From assembly GCA_938002965.1 (NCBI GenBank), contig CALKZY010000018.1:186001-250000 (forward strand): 64,000 nt of DNA. Direction: 5' to 3'. The position numbers and the translations under genes are program-made. The DNA is from an uncultured Acidimicrobiales bacterium (GTDB lineage Bacteria > Actinomycetota > Acidimicrobiia > Acidimicrobiales > SZUA-35). A model generated the notes under the pieces. That model did no database searches. It saw only the letters and a list, made by a program, of their open reading frames with translations, and was not told where the DNA came from. Position 1 is the first letter of the stretch. Every line of letters starts with the position of its first letter. Shown one piece after another: positions 45,753-55,029 of the stretch.

Positions 45753-47378
45753 TTAACCGTCGGTGTCGGTGCTCTCCGCCGAATCCTCAGCTGCCGGATC
45801 TTCTTCGGCTGCCGGATCCTCGGAGGTTTCAGCCGGGGCGGCACCTGAACCGGTGAACTCGGACGGGAAGCAATCAACAGGAACTTCCAGGCCGAACTCT
45901 TCGCAATAGGTCGCGGCGGCGGAGCGGTCCGGGAATCCCCCGACATAGATGTTCCAGTAGCCGGGCAGGAGCTCCGGGTAAGGATCGCTGGGGGTCAGAA
46001 CCAATTGCTCGTGACCGGCCCCTCGATAGTCGTCAAACTGCCGAACGGCTTCAGTCCATCCCTCGTTTAGGATGTCCACCGATGACAGGTTGGCTCGCCA
46101 ACCGATCAGCGGGGCCGGCGGCTCGACATAGACTTCGACGCCATTTGAATCGGCTGTTTGACCATTGTGAAGCACGCGAATAACAATCGAGTGGCGGCCT
46201 TCGGGCAATACCAGGTCAGGGACAAAGTCGATCGGGCCCGGCTGCTCTTGACCATCGACGATCACGATGTACTGCGAGTCGACGGGAACCGGCGACAGGT
46301 TAATCGTGTAGGCCACCTCTGTAGCCAACGGCCCACCGTCGGCACCGTCCAGCGACAGCGTCGGTGCTCCTTCGAGCGCCAGTGGAGCGGCCGGATCAAC
46401 CGGGGCGGTCGTCGCCTCTTCAACCGTTTCACCGGTCGGGTCGGGAACAGATTCATCGACCGGCTCGGTGGTTGCGTCTTCGGCCGTGGCCTCGAATTCA
46501 TCCGCCGGATCATCGGATCGCAGGAAGAAGAACCAGAATGCCGCGAGACTGACCAACGCAGCGAGCCCGAGCAAAGCGAACATACCGGTTCGTGAGCGGT
46601 CCTGCTGAACCGCCGGGGCCAGTTCAAGTCGAGGTCGACGAGGGGGTTCCGATGGATTGTCGAACGAGGGCACTTGACCTCTGGGTTCGGCTCCACCCGG
46701 CTGGGATGGGGCCATCCGGTCCCACCCAGGATCCGACTCGCCCCATCGATGGGGCGGGGCCTCGGTTCGAAGCTCACGTCGGGGACGACCCACGTCGGTT
46801 GCGCCAGAGGCTAACGACGGCATTGGATTAGCGTTCGGGTGCGGCGGTCGACCTGGGTTGGGTTGAGGGCCTTGTGAGCTGGCCATGGGACCAACCGTAG
46901 CCAGGTCGGGCCTGGGTGCCGCTCCGTTGGCGATTTGGCCGTTGGTCGGGCCGCCGGGATCACCGTTCGACGCCGGGTTCGGAGCATTACCTCCGAAGAC
47001 GCCGAGGTTTCGACCGGGCTGAGGCGACAGCGACGAGCCATTGCCATCGGGAGCCGACGGTGTGGAAGGGCCTGGCTTGGCCGGCGCCTTCGATCCGGCC
47101 TCCGAACCCCACTGCCAAAGATCGACATCCGCGCCGTCGGCCGACTTAGGAGCGGACGCGCCTGAGTCGGTAACCCCCTGATTCGACACCGCAGACCCTA
47201 TCCGTCGGATCTTGGCCGAACGAATGTCATTGCGGATGTCCTCTGGTGCTGGGGCGCGACGATCATTCGTGCCCCAGCCTGTCGTACCGGTGCTGGACCT
47301 GGGGGGCATCGGCTGAGCGGCTGCGCCCGGCTGGCCGATCCCAGGTCTGCGACTATTGTCCTCGCGTCCCCGCCACAT
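45753..47378 (-). CDS. Single-pass membrane protein with exported SPOR-like domain
   Basis: A 541-aa protein. Residues 1-260 are a cytoplasmic Pro/Gly/Asn/Ser-rich disordered region, 266-287 a transmembrane helix (MFALLGLAALVSLAAFWFFF), then an acidic Thr/Glu linker and a beta-rich middle domain (PTLSLDGADGGPL to VEVYVEPP). Near the C-terminus LPGYWNIYVGGFPDRSAAATY resembles a SPOR peptidoglycan-binding domain, with two Cys (YCEEF and DCFPSEF) flanking a short strand. An acidic Ala/Glu tail ends the protein. It may bind the cell wall or septum. GGAGGAAA lies 6 nt before the ATG. Confidence 0.68.
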   Translation of the reverse strand: MWRGREDNSRRPGIGQPGAAAQPMPPRSSTGTTGWGTNDRRAPAPEDIRNDIRSAKIRRIGSAVSNQGVTDSGASAPKSADGADVDLWQWGSEAGSKAPAKPGPSTPSAPDGNGSSLSPQPGRNLGVFGGNAPNPASNGDPGGPTNGQIANGAAPRPDLATVGPMASSQGPQPNPGRPPHPNANPMPSLASGATDVGRPRRELRTEAPPHRWGESDPGWDRMAPSQPGGAEPRGQVPSFDNPSEPPRRPRLELAPAVQQDRSRTGMFALLGLAALVSLAAFWFFFLRSDDPADEFEATAEDATTEPVDESVPDPTGETVEEATTAPVDPAAPLALEGAPTLSLDGADGGPLATEVAYTINLSPVPVDSQYIVIVDGQEQPGPIDFVPDLVLPEGRHSIVIRVLHNGQTADSNGVEVYVEPPAPLIGWRANLSSVDILNEGWTEAVRQFDDYRGAGHEQLVLTPSDPYPELLPGYWNIYVGGFPDRSAAATYCEEFGLEVPVDCFPSEFTGSGAAPAETSEDPAAEEDPAAEDSAESTDTDG

Positions 47379-47822
47379 GAGTTTCCTCCAAGCCTTTGGG
47401 TTTCGGTGTACAAATCGGAAGTGACCGCGTCGACGATGTTTGCGCTGTTTGCCTACAAACGCAAACTGAGCGGAACCGACCCACCGGTCGATTCAAGTCA
47501 CTCGCAGGAAGCTGGACAAATCGTTGTCGTGGTCCGTTGATCACTACCTGGCCGCAAACCCTTTCGATTGTCGCCGCAATTTACGACAACTGTAACCATA
47601 GTAGCGGCGCCGAAATACTGCTGCGGCCCTCCGCGGCGAAGCCAACCCGCCTAGATTTGGCTTCGCTGGGTGGATCATTCGGTCCACCTGAGCTCGGGCG
47701 GCAAACCTGCTCCCCCAATTCACCCGGCCCAGATGGCGATTCCCTATTCTGCGAAACGTTCGCCGGAGAACCCTTGGAACGGTGAATTGAGGCCGAATCA
47801 TCTGGACGGGTACGGTTCGAGG
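47379..47822. other. Divergent intergenic region before the second selenoprotein gene
   Basis: About 444 bp between divergent genes. GCGAAGCCAA and TTGGCTTCGC at 47636-47666 form a perfect 10-bp stem with an 11-nt loop. In-frame extensions of the selenoprotein gene to 47670 or 47733 are possible but contain little conserved-looking sequence. The minus-strand ORFs over 47544-47871 look spurious. Confidence 0.45.
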
Positions 47823-48665
47823 ATGCCCATTCACAGCGATGGATACAGCGATCCGGGTTTCCGAACCACAATCAGCTACATCGATAGGTCACGCCAGTAC
47901 TACGCGGCCAAGGGCTTCGATGTTCCTTATCGATGGGCCAAGCACCGTACAGCACCGTTCTCACCTCTTTCCAAACCGCTGGCTGAGGCCAACATCGCCC
48001 TCGTGACAACTGCCAAGCTGCACGGATCGACGGACGACACAGCAGGCCAAGAAGACAAGGCTGCGAGACAGACTCGGTTCCAGCCATTCGCCGTCAGCGC
48101 CGAAGAAGTCCCCCCGCTGTCGACCAGCGACCTCTTCTGGCACAAGTCGGCGACCCATACCGACGACCGCGAGACCTTTCTTCCTTTGGCCGCCCTACAG
48201 CGGATGGCAAGTGGCGGATCTATCGGGCGGGTCAATGACCGCATCTTCGGGGTACCTACCGTTTACAGCCACCGACGTACCAACTCCTTCGCCGACATGG
48301 TCTCCGCCTGGTGTGCCGAAGATGACGTTGACGTAGCCCTCCTGGTCCCCATTTGACCGGTTTGCCACCAGACCGTGAGTCTGGTCGCCCGGCAGCTGGA
48401 GGCCGACGGCATCTCGACGGTGATCCTCGGCAGCGCCCGCGACATTGTTGAAGAAATCGGGGTCCCACGCTTTGTCTTCACTGACATGCCACTCGGCAAC
48501 CCATGCGGGCCGCCATACGACACCGAGGGCCAATTCGACAATGTAGCGTTGGCCATGGACCTCGTCGATTCCGCAATTTCCGCTCGTACAACGGTTCAGT
48601 CAGAGACGACGTGGCCCGACGATGACTGGCGTGAGACGTTCATGCGACCGGATAGCTCGCCATGA
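47823..48665 (+). CDS. GrdB/PrdB-like selenoprotein (in-frame TGA = Sec)
   Basis: The ORF track shows 47670-48356 and 48375-48665; they share one frame and are separated by TGA at 48354-48356. Read through, the motif is I-U-P-V-C-H-Q, the redox site of the glycine/sarcosine/betaine reductase selenoprotein B-like family. VALLVPI precedes it and VSLVARQLEADGISTV follows, as in that family; GNPCGPPYD near the C-terminus is also conserved. SYIDRSRQYY and LAEANIALVTTA mark the N-terminal region. About 280 aa from ATG 47823 (alternatives 47733, 47670). Its partner subunits are not in the window, so the reaction is unknown. Confidence 0.85.
48367..48385 (+). promoter_or_regulatory. Candidate bacterial SECIS hairpin of the GrdB-like gene
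   Basis: ACCAGAC and GTCTGGT make a 7-bp perfect stem with loop CGTGA. The G is the second loop base, 19 nt after the TGA, within the usual SECIS window. The structure is inside the coding sequence. Confidence 0.75.
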
Positions 48666-48681
48666 GACTCGCTCGAAACCG

Positions 48682-49923
48682 CTACCGCTTCAGGAACGAC
48701 GAAACCGTCTCAACGTGCGAGGTGTGACCAAATAGATCGAAGACCGTGACCTTGGTCAGCTCGTACCCCGCTGCGGTCAACAGGGCCGCATCTCGGGCCA
48801 GCGAAGCCGGATCGCAGCTCACCAAGGCAATCGCAGCCGGGTCACAGGCCACCAAGGCAGCGACCCCGGCGGCTTGAAGGCCAATGCGAGCCGGATCGGC
48901 CACAGCGACCCCAACCGGCTGTGGTTGCCAGTCTTCGAACCGCTCGGCGAAGACAGTACCGTGCATGCGCAGATTCCAACGGGCATCGGCGGCAGCCGAC
49001 TCGTTTGACTCGACAGCCAGCACCGAACGGCCGAGTCCACACAGTGCCCCAAACAACCCGACTCCGGCGTAGGCGTCAAGCAAGACACCCTCGAACGGGG
49101 CGATGATGTCCGATACGGCCGAGGCCAACGCTTCGGCACCATCGGGTCGGCATTGAAAGAATGAACCGGCCGAAACCTGAAGTCGGATTCCCTCCAGAGT
49201 CTCATGAATATGTGGCCGTCGGCCTTCCGCCAACTCTTCGGCGCCTACGACTACCGTCGGGTTGCCGCCGCTGAGGTCCGGCACGGAAACCGAGTCGGCG
49301 ACCCGGGGCGAAATCACGACCATCGATTCGCCGGTTCGGTCGCCGACCCTGATGGTGACCTCATCAGCGTTCCCGTAGTAACCCTCCGCCAACAGTTGCT
49401 CGATCAGCGGGTGGCTTATCGTGCAAGCATCGACGGCGACAATGTCATGAGAACGACGGCTCCTGAAGCCGGCCCGACCGTCGACAACGGCGGCCCGAAC
49501 CGTCGTGCGATATGCCGAGGCTGCCAGCTTCGGACCGTTGACTACAGCCACATCAGGCAGCCTGGCCAGGCGCCTCAGGCAGTCTTTGACAACGTCCACT
49601 CGAAGTGCGCTTTGGCGTTCCTCAGCTATGTGCAGCCAGTCGCATCCACCGCAACCATCGTGGTAGGTCCGACACGGCGGGACGACTCGATCTGGCGAAG
49701 CCGAAACGACATCCAAAAGGCGGGCGTCGATCCGACGCTTATGGGCCTTCGCCACGTCGACCTCGACCTCTTCACCCGGGATAGCGTCGGGCACGAAAAC
49801 CGTTCGTCCGTCGGGCCCAGCACCGAGAGAGCTACCTCCGGTGGCGATCCGGTCCACCTTCAAGGTGAAGGAGCCGGATGGATTGTCAGCTGTTACCGAG
49901 TTCGCCTGATCGTGTGATGACAT
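48682..49923 (-). CDS. TRAM-domain class I SAM-dependent RNA uracil-5 methyltransferase
   Basis: About 413 aa of the TrmA/RumA (RlmD-like) family. The N-terminal TRAM domain is residues about 10-65 ([14 protein letters not shown]); an Fe-S-binding Cys set is [18 protein letters not shown] motif I is [13 protein letters not shown] near 295; and the nucleophile loop [15 protein letters not shown] precedes [11 protein letters not shown]. It methylates uridine C5 in tRNA or rRNA. The start overlaps the clpP 3' end by 38 bp; GTG 49896 is the alternative. Confidence 0.85.
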   Translation of the reverse strand: MSSHDQANSVTADNPSGSFTLKVDRIATGGSSLGAGPDGRTVFVPDAIPGEEVEVDVAKAHKRRIDARLLDVVSASPDRVVPPCRTYHDGCGGCDWLHIAEERQSALRVDVVKDCLRRLARLPDVAVVNGPKLAASAYRTTVRAAVVDGRAGFRSRRSHDIVAVDACTISHPLIEQLLAEGYYGNADEVTIRVGDRTGESMVVISPRVADSVSVPDLSGGNPTVVVGAEELAEGRRPHIHETLEGIRLQVSAGSFFQCRPDGAEALASAVSDIIAPFEGVLLDAYAGVGLFGALCGLGRSVLAVESNESAAADARWNLRMHGTVFAERFEDWQPQPVGVAVADPARIGLQAAGVAALVACDPAAIALVSCDPASLARDAALLTAAGYELTKVTVFDLFGHTSHVETVSSFLKR

Positions 49924-50488
49924 GGTCCAACAGGCCGTATTCCTTGGCCTCATCGGCCGTGAACCACTTGTCCCTGTCCGAATCTTCGATGATGGTGTCG
50001 ACTGACTGTCCGGAGTGATCGGCGATTAGCTGCGCCATCTCCCGCTTGATGTTGATCAGGTTCTCGGCCTGAATGGCAATGTCAGCCGCTTGGCCCTGAA
50101 CGCCAGCGCTCGGCTGATGCATCAAGATGCGGGCGTGAGGAAGGGCGTAGCGCTTACCGGGGGAACCTGCGGTCAGAAGGAACTGACCCATGGAGGCACC
50201 CAACCCAAGGCAAACGGTGGCGACATTCGGCTTCACAAACTGCATGGTGTCGTAGATCGCCATGCCCGCCGTGACCGAGCCGCCGGGCGAGTTGATGTAC
50301 AACCAAATGTCCTTCTCTTCATCCTGACCGGCAAGGTAGAGGATTTGAGCGGCAAGGGCGTTGGCGATGGTGTCGTCGACTTGTTGACCCAGAAAAACGA
50401 TCCGCTGTTTTAGCAGTTGTTGATAGATATCAAAACCGAAGGCGGAACTCGGGGTCTCGGCGGTGGGCAACCCAAGGGGACTTGTCAT
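49886..50488 (-). CDS. clpP: ATP-dependent Clp protease proteolytic subunit
   Basis: About 200 aa, a serine peptidase forming tetradecamers with ClpX/ClpC. The catalytic Ser is in [12 protein letters not shown], His in [10 protein letters not shown] and Asp further on (DSDRDKWFT). The ATG at 50488 is 7 nt after TAGCCT, so this is a leaderless start; the ORF track extends 16 codons past it. No second clpP or clpX gene is adjacent. Confidence 0.92.
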   Translation of the reverse strand: MTSPLGLPTAETPSSAFGFDIYQQLLKQRIVFLGQQVDDTIANALAAQILYLAGQDEEKDIWLYINSPGGSVTAGMAIYDTMQFVKPNVATVCLGLGASMGQFLLTAGSPGKRYALPHARILMHQPSAGVQGQAADIAIQAENLINIKREMAQLIADHSGQSVDTIIEDSDRDKWFTADEAKEYGLLDHVITRSGELGNS

Positions 50489-50495
50489 AACCGTC

Positions 50496-50501
50496 AGGCT
50501 A
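50496..50501 (-). promoter_or_regulatory. -10 box TAGCCT, leaderless start of clpP
   Basis: TAGCCT-N7-ATG on the minus strand. Confidence 0.5.
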
Positions 50502-50536
50502 CCGCCACAGAATCGGCTACCGTGGCATCTTGTCAC

Positions 50537-50620
50537 GCGGACGTGGCGGAATTGGCAGACGCACCAGGTTTAGGTCCTGGCGCCCTTAGGGGTATGGGGG
50601 TTCGACTCCCCCCGTCCGCA
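50537..50620 (+). tRNA. tRNA-Leu (anticodon UAG)
   Basis: An 84-nt cloverleaf with acceptor stem GCGGACG/CGTCCGC, discriminator A, a long variable arm typical of Leu, anticodon stem CCAGG/CCTGG around TTTAGGT with anticodon TAG at 50571-50573, and a T-arm GGGGGTTCGACTCCCCC. CCA is not encoded. Confidence 0.96.
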
Positions 50621-50657
50621 CTGAATCGAGTGATGTGGCCAGCTCGTGGCCACAGCC

Positions 50658-51242
50658 TTAGACCAGTTCTTGCCGTAGTGTCCGGAGCGCTCGCCCTCGA
50701 TGGCTGAACGTGTTCTTCTCATCGGCCGTCATCTCGGCAAAGGACCGTCCGTCGCCATCGAACGGCACGAAAACAGGGTCGTAGCCGAATCCCGCCCGTC
50801 CAGTTGACACCTCGGCGATGACACCTTCACATCGGCCGTTGACGACCGTTTCGTGGCCACGGGCATCCAACAGGACCAACACTGTTTCGAAATAGGCCGT
50901 GCGGTCGTCGGCACCGGACAGCTCGCTCAAAAGCAGCCGCACATTGTCAGCTGAGTCCGCATTCGGTCCGGCATACCGAGCCGAGAAGACGCCCGGTCGG
51001 CCACCTAAGGCGGCGACGAACAAGCCAGTATCGTCAGCCAAACAGGCGGAACCGGTTGCCATATGGACTTCTCGGGCTTTCTTGGCTGCGTTCTCGTAGA
51101 GAGTTGCGCCGTCCTCAATCGTCTCGGCCAGATCTTCGGGCCGACGCTTTATGGACCACCGGCCCCCGAGCAATTGCGCCAGCTCGGCCACCTTGTTTGG
51201 GTTGCCGGTGGCGAGAACGAGCTCGGTGATGGACTCCGACAC
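50658..51242 (-). CDS. rdgB: RdgB/HAM1 XTP/dITP pyrophosphatase
   Basis: About 194 aa, hydrolysing deaminated purine triphosphates to keep them out of nucleic acids. LVLATGNPNKV at the N-terminus, SACLADDTGLFVAALGG and GFGYDPVFVP are the family motifs; a conserved SHRGRALR is at the C-terminus. It follows rph by 16 bp on the same strand. GTG 51242 is preferred, since the ORF track start overlaps rph by 86 bp. Confidence 0.92.
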   Translation of the reverse strand: MSESITELVLATGNPNKVAELAQLLGGRWSIKRRPEDLAETIEDGATLYENAAKKAREVHMATGSACLADDTGLFVAALGGRPGVFSARYAGPNADSADNVRLLLSELSGADDRTAYFETVLVLLDARGHETVVNGRCEGVIAEVSTGRAGFGYDPVFVPFDGDGRSFAEMTADEKNTFSHRGRALRTLRQELV

Positions 51243-51258
51243 GTCGAGATGGCCGCTC

Positions 51259-51987
51259 TTAGGCGGACGCAGGCCGAGCGGCGGGCGGTGTGGAAACTGC
51301 CTGGCGCTGTGCTTCCACGATCGAAGCGATTCCACCGGTGGCAAGATCGAGCAGGTTGTTGAGGTGATCGCGCCCGAAGACGGCCCCCTCGGCTGTCCCC
51401 TGGACTTCGATGAAGTCGCCGCTACCGGTCATGACGACGTTCATATCAACTTCGGCTGCCGCGTCTTCAACGTAGGGAAGGTCAAGTCGGCACTCGCCGT
51501 CGATGATGCCAACGCTGACCGCTCCACAGAAATCGGTTAGTGGATGTTTGGCAATAGCCCCGCTGACCACGTGACGGGTCAACGCATCATGCAGAGCCAC
51601 ATACCCGCCACAAATTGAGGCGGTCCTGGTGCCACCGTCGGCTTGGAGCACGTCGCAATCAACGGTCACAGATCGCTCGCCAAGCACACCCATGTCGCAC
51701 ACCGCTCGAAGGCTGCGGCCAATCAAGCGCTGGATCTCCTGGTCGCGTCCCGATACCCGACGCCTAATGCGGTCGGTGCTTGAGCCCGGGAGCATGTTGT
51801 ATTCGGCCGTGACCCATCCGGTGCCGCTGTCGCGCATCCAGCGTGGCACGTCGGAGTCGATCGATGCGGTGCACAGAACCCGGGTTCGCCCGAAGCTCAC
51901 CAACACCGAGCCGTCAGCCATTTCGGTGAAGTCCCGCTCGAAACTCATCGGCCTCAACTCGTCAACGGCCCTTCCATCATGCCTCAT
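51259..51987 (-). CDS. rph: Ribonuclease PH
   Basis: A 242-aa phosphorolytic 3'-exoribonuclease that trims tRNA ends. The sequence opens with [22 protein letters not shown] and carries [28 protein letters not shown] plus [19 protein letters not shown], all diagnostic. It forms a run with murI (112 bp upstream) and rdgB (downstream). Confidence 0.94.
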   Translation of the reverse strand: MRHDGRAVDELRPMSFERDFTEMADGSVLVSFGRTRVLCTASIDSDVPRWMRDSGTGWVTAEYNMLPGSSTDRIRRRVSGRDQEIQRLIGRSLRAVCDMGVLGERSVTVDCDVLQADGGTRTASICGGYVALHDALTRHVVSGAIAKHPLTDFCGAVSVGIIDGECRLDLPYVEDAAAEVDMNVVMTGSGDFIEVQGTAEGAVFGRDHLNNLLDLATGGIASIVEAQRQAVSTPPAARPASA

Positions 51988-52099
51988 GGGCCCATCCTCT
52001 GCTTCGGTAGAAATTCACCTGCTTGAACCTACCGGCGCCCGACTCGCTTGACCCGGAAAAGCGGAGACCTACAGGCTTCTCGGTCGTATCAGATCAAGG

Positions 52100-52930
52100 C
52101 TATTGGGAGGGCATCCACCGCTCGGCCCCAACAAGCTCAGGACCGAGGAGGCGACTCCCGAGGTCGGTGAAGGCCGCTACGTCGCCCGACGAGATGAACA
52201 TTTGACGACCCACTCTCGGCCGATCCGGATGCTGGAGACCCAGCCGGCTCATGAGACCAGCCAAGGCAAATGCCGTTTCATCGGCCGACGACACCAAGAC
52301 CACCGACCGGCCAACGACATCGGAGATCGTGCGGGCCAAGTACGGATAATGGGTGCAGCCGAGCAACAAAGCATCGAGACCTGCATTGACTACCGGGGCC
52401 AACAGGCGATCGGCCAGCAACCGGACTTCGTTGCCAGAAGTCACTCCACGTTCGACGAACTCAACAAAGCCAGGGCAGGCGCAGCTCATCATCTCCGCCG
52501 TGGGCTCAATCTCAGCCAGAGCTTTGTCGTAGGCCCTCGACGCCATCGTCCCTATCGTCCCGACCACTCCGATTCGACCCGTTGTGGAAGCTTTCAGCAA
52601 CGCACGAATGCCGGGATCGATAACACCGATGACCGGCACCGGGAATCGGGCGCGGAGGTCCGGTAGTGCTGCCGCGGTCGCCGTATTGCAGGCAACAACG
52701 AGCATTTTGACGCCTCGATCGACCACGAGATGGTCGGCGATCTCCAGCGCATACTCACGTACCTGAGGTTGCGGTCGCGGACCATAGGGGTATCGAGCCG
52801 TGTCTCCCAGGTAGACCAAGTCCTCATGCGGCAGCAGGTCGATAGTCGCACGCGCCACGGTCAGGCCTCCGAAACCACTGTCGAACATACCGATGGGCTG
52901 GCGAGCATCGACACTCACAGTTCCATGCAT
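52100..52930 (-). CDS. murI: Glutamate racemase
   Basis: A 276-aa enzyme producing D-glutamate for peptidoglycan. Both catalytic Cys sites are present: VVACNTATAAAL and LLGCTHYPYL. The N-terminus has IGMFDSGFGGLTV and VYLGDTARYPYG. It is the upstream gene of the murI-rph-rdgB run. The ATG at 52930 lacks a clear Shine-Dalgarno; GTG 52915, directly before SVDARQPIG, is possible. Confidence 0.93.
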   Translation of the reverse strand: MHGTVSVDARQPIGMFDSGFGGLTVARATIDLLPHEDLVYLGDTARYPYGPRPQPQVREYALEIADHLVVDRGVKMLVVACNTATAAALPDLRARFPVPVIGVIDPGIRALLKASTTGRIGVVGTIGTMASRAYDKALAEIEPTAEMMSCACPGFVEFVERGVTSGNEVRLLADRLLAPVVNAGLDALLLGCTHYPYLARTISDVVGRSVVLVSSADETAFALAGLMSRLGLQHPDRPRVGRQMFISSGDVAAFTDLGSRLLGPELVGAERWMPSQ

Positions 52931-52958
52931 ACCATCGCGGTCGGCGCGTCAGGCGCGT

Positions 52959-53018
52959 CTTTGACCCGTTTGGAACAATCACGCGGTGGTCCAAACGGCT
53001 CTCGAAGTTGGGTCAAAG
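52959..53018. repeat. Nested inverted repeat between divergent genes
   Basis: CTTTGACCC (52959-52967) pairs with GGGTCAAAG (53010-53018), and CGTTTGGA (52967-52974) with TCCAAACG (52990-52997), leaving an asymmetric 12-nt bulge on the 3' side and a 15-nt loop. It lies upstream of murI. It could be an RNA hairpin, an operator pair, or the trace of a small mobile repeat. Confidence 0.55.
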
Positions 53019-53113
53019 ATCCGGCACCCCTATTGCGACGCCAATTGATCCTCTACTGTTCTGGGAACGGGAGATGCGCCGCCTCCCAAAGGTCTGGGGT
53101 GATGACCGGAAGA

Positions 53114-53136
53114 GCCGGGACCGGAACGGTCCCGGC
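53114..53136. repeat. 10-bp perfect hairpin with GAA loop
   Basis: GCCGGGACCG-GAA-CGGTCCCGGC, in the murI/coiled-coil intergenic region, where neither flanking gene ends. It is therefore not a normal terminator unless a small transcript begins nearby. Confidence 0.5.
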
Positions 53137-53184
53137 CAAAACGGTCTCTGACCAACGCCGCTCGGCCTCGATCTCGGAGGGTTC

Positions 53185-53213
53185 TTGGTTTGACTCTTGA
53201 TCAGGTCTAGACT
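53185..53213 (+). promoter_or_regulatory. Promoter of the coiled-coil gene, leaderless
   Basis: TTGGTT at 53185-53190, 17-nt spacer, TAGACT at 53208-53213, then 6 nt to the GTG start at 53220. Confidence 0.6.
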
Positions 53214-53219
53214 CCTTGC

Positions 53220-53978
53220 GTGAGTACAGCCGACGCCGCAACGGCCTTTCTCAGCACATCCCTCATGCCGCCGCAACCTCAGGAAGATCCGGGTCCGATT
53301 GGGCTCGGCACAGCCACCGTGAACAGCGATAGCCAGCTGCTCGATTTATCCGCGACCGTACGACATGAGCCGAGTTCCACGCTGACGATTGAGCCAATGA
53401 CAAGCGATGGGGGTCCAACCGGACTGACCCTCGCCCAATCCTCGACGAATTCGGCAGCAACAGTGGAAGCGCTCGACACCGAGCAGCTGGACCGACGTCG
53501 CCCCGAGAGCGACCGTGCCGAGGAGAATGCTGTCCTTCTGGCCAAGACTCAGGCCACCGCAGCGTGGGTTCAGTCCGAGACACTGTGGCGACAGATGAAG
53601 GAACTGGAACACGACCTCGCTGCGGAACGCGATCAAGCAGAACGGGTTGCCTCCGAGCTGAGTGCACTCCGCAGGGAGCTAGAAGTCGAGCGCCACGAAC
53701 GAGTCACAGCTCAAGCTGCCAGCAACGAACTGCGCCAATACTTGGATCAGCAGCAAGGCCACCTTGGTTTCCTTCGAGACCGAATCGTGTCGATGGAGTC
53801 CGAGCGTGATATCCAGCAAAGCTGTCTGGGTTGGTTTGGACGACGGCGGTTCCGCCGCCTCCTGCAACAGCGCTGGGAGGCCGACCCACGTTCGGTTCTA
53901 CTTGCCGACGGCGGTCAAGCTTCGGTCGGAAACCCACTTGCGGTAGCCGAGTCCTCGGCAGATCAGCAGTTGCGTTAG
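53220..53978 (+). CDS. Coiled-coil protein of unknown function
   Basis: A 252-aa soluble protein. Residues 1-90 are disordered and rich in Ser/Thr/Pro; about 95-200 form a long Glu/Arg/Ala/Leu coiled coil (EHDLAAERDQAERVASELSA); then a basic patch GWFGRRRFRRLLQQRW and a short tail. There is no membrane helix. It is followed by smpB after 38 bp but smpB seems to have its own -10 box. I do not recognise the family. Confidence 0.6.
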   Translation: MSTADAATAFLSTSLMPPQPQEDPGPIGLGTATVNSDSQLLDLSATVRHEPSSTLTIEPMTSDGGPTGLTLAQSSTNSAATVEALDTEQLDRRRPESDRAEENAVLLAKTQATAAWVQSETLWRQMKELEHDLAAERDQAERVASELSALRRELEVERHERVTAQAASNELRQYLDQQQGHLGFLRDRIVSMESERDIQQSCLGWFGRRRFRRLLQQRWEADPRSVLLADGGQASVGNPLAVAESSADQQLR

Positions 53979-54004
53979 CCAAACCAGCAGCGCTCGGTCG
54001 TCGC

Positions 54005-54010
54005 TAGGCT
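54005..54010 (+). promoter_or_regulatory. -10 box TAGGCT, leaderless start of smpB
   Basis: TAGGCT-N6-ATG. Confidence 0.5.
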
Positions 54011-54016
54011 GAACCG

Positions 54017-54478
54017 ATGGCCGTCAAAATGGTCGCCACCAACAGGCAGGCCCGACGAAACTACGAGATCTCCGAGACCTTCGAAGCAGGCATCGTGCTG
54101 AGAGGCAGCGAGGTGAAGTCGCTGCGCGAGTCCAAGGTTCAGATCAGCGACACCTACGCTCGGTTCGAGAACGGGGAGCTGTGGCTGATCGGTCTACACG
54201 TCGCTCCCTACGTTCGGGCCTCGACCCATCAACGGGTGGAGCCCGCCCGCAAGCGCAAGTTGTTGTTGCACCGAGCCGAACTTGATCGTTTGTTCTCCAA
54301 GACCGAGCAAGACCACCTAGCCGTTGTTCCCATGGCCCTCTATTTCAAGGGCAACCGAGCGAAGGTCGAACTGGGCCTTGGGCGAGGGCGTAGGACGGTC
54401 GACAAGCGACAGGCCATCGCCAAGCGAGACGCCGACCGCGAAGCCCGGCGAGAACTCGCCAGGCGCAGTCGGCGCTAG
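54017..54478 (+). CDS. smpB: SsrA-binding protein SmpB
   Basis: A 153-aa partner of tmRNA in rescuing stalled ribosomes. The start AVKMVATNRQARRNYEI, EAGIVLRGSEVKSLRE and the basic C-terminal tail are typical. The tmRNA gene lies 162 bp downstream on the same strand, so both arms of trans-translation sit together. Confidence 0.95.
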   Translation: MAVKMVATNRQARRNYEISETFEAGIVLRGSEVKSLRESKVQISDTYARFENGELWLIGLHVAPYVRASTHQRVEPARKRKLLLHRAELDRLFSKTEQDHLAVVPMALYFKGNRAKVELGLGRGRRTVDKRQAIAKRDADREARRELARRSRR

Positions 54479-54640
54479 CCCATTGAAACAGTCCTTGGAA
54501 ATAACCCACTCCGATTTGTCGTTACACTGACGTAGCGTCGATCTGACAGTCACTGCCGGTGCCGTAATGAGCATCGGCGGTAGCCTAGCGATCGGGGTGT
54601 GTTACTTGAAATCGAGATCTTCACAGAAGACCTTGACCTC

Positions 54641-55029
54641 GGGGCTGATCGGTTTCGACGTTGAGACGAGAAGTCGTATTTGCGACCCGAGTTGCTCAGA
54701 CTCGTTAAACGGGGTTTTTCAGAAGCGCCAATCAGGATGACTTCGCTCTTGCTGCCTAGTTTTTACTAGTTAGCAAGAGGAACATTGCGAGCCGTAAGGC
54801 CACGCGGGGCCAGATCATCGCAGCCCGGCAACAGAAGCGGTGGTGGACGGTGGGAGAGACCACTGACGGCAGGGAAAGACCGCTGACCATCGGGAAAGAC
54901 TGATCGGTTCGAGCCGACAACGGTTCAGTTGACCCGGCAGCCAGGCAGCCGTAGAGCCTGATCGCGGGAATGGTCGTAGCGGATTCGGTAACTCCTCAGC
55001 GGACGGGGGTTCGATTCCCCCCAGCTCCA
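54641..55029 (+). ncRNA. ssrA: Transfer-messenger RNA (tmRNA)
   Basis: One-piece tmRNA of about 389 nt. The 5' end GGGGCTGATCGGTTTCGAC and the 3' end GGGGGTTCGATTCCCCCCAGCTCCA form the tRNA-like domain (GGGGCTG pairs with CAGCTCC; the discriminator A is 55029 and CCA is not fully encoded). The tag frame reads GCC AAT CAG GAT GAC TTC GCT CTT GCT GCC TAG, encoding ANQDDFALAA, with the conserved ALAA degradation end. Pseudoknot arms follow (for example GGGAAAGAC repeats near 54867 and 54891). Confidence 0.95.

Noticed and set aside
48375-48665. Separate small gene of 96 aa
   Set aside because: It is in frame with 47823-48353 and is simply the part after the Sec codon; no ribosome binding site precedes it.
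53114-53136. Rho-independent terminator
   Set aside because: Both neighbouring genes point away from it and no T-run follows on either strand.
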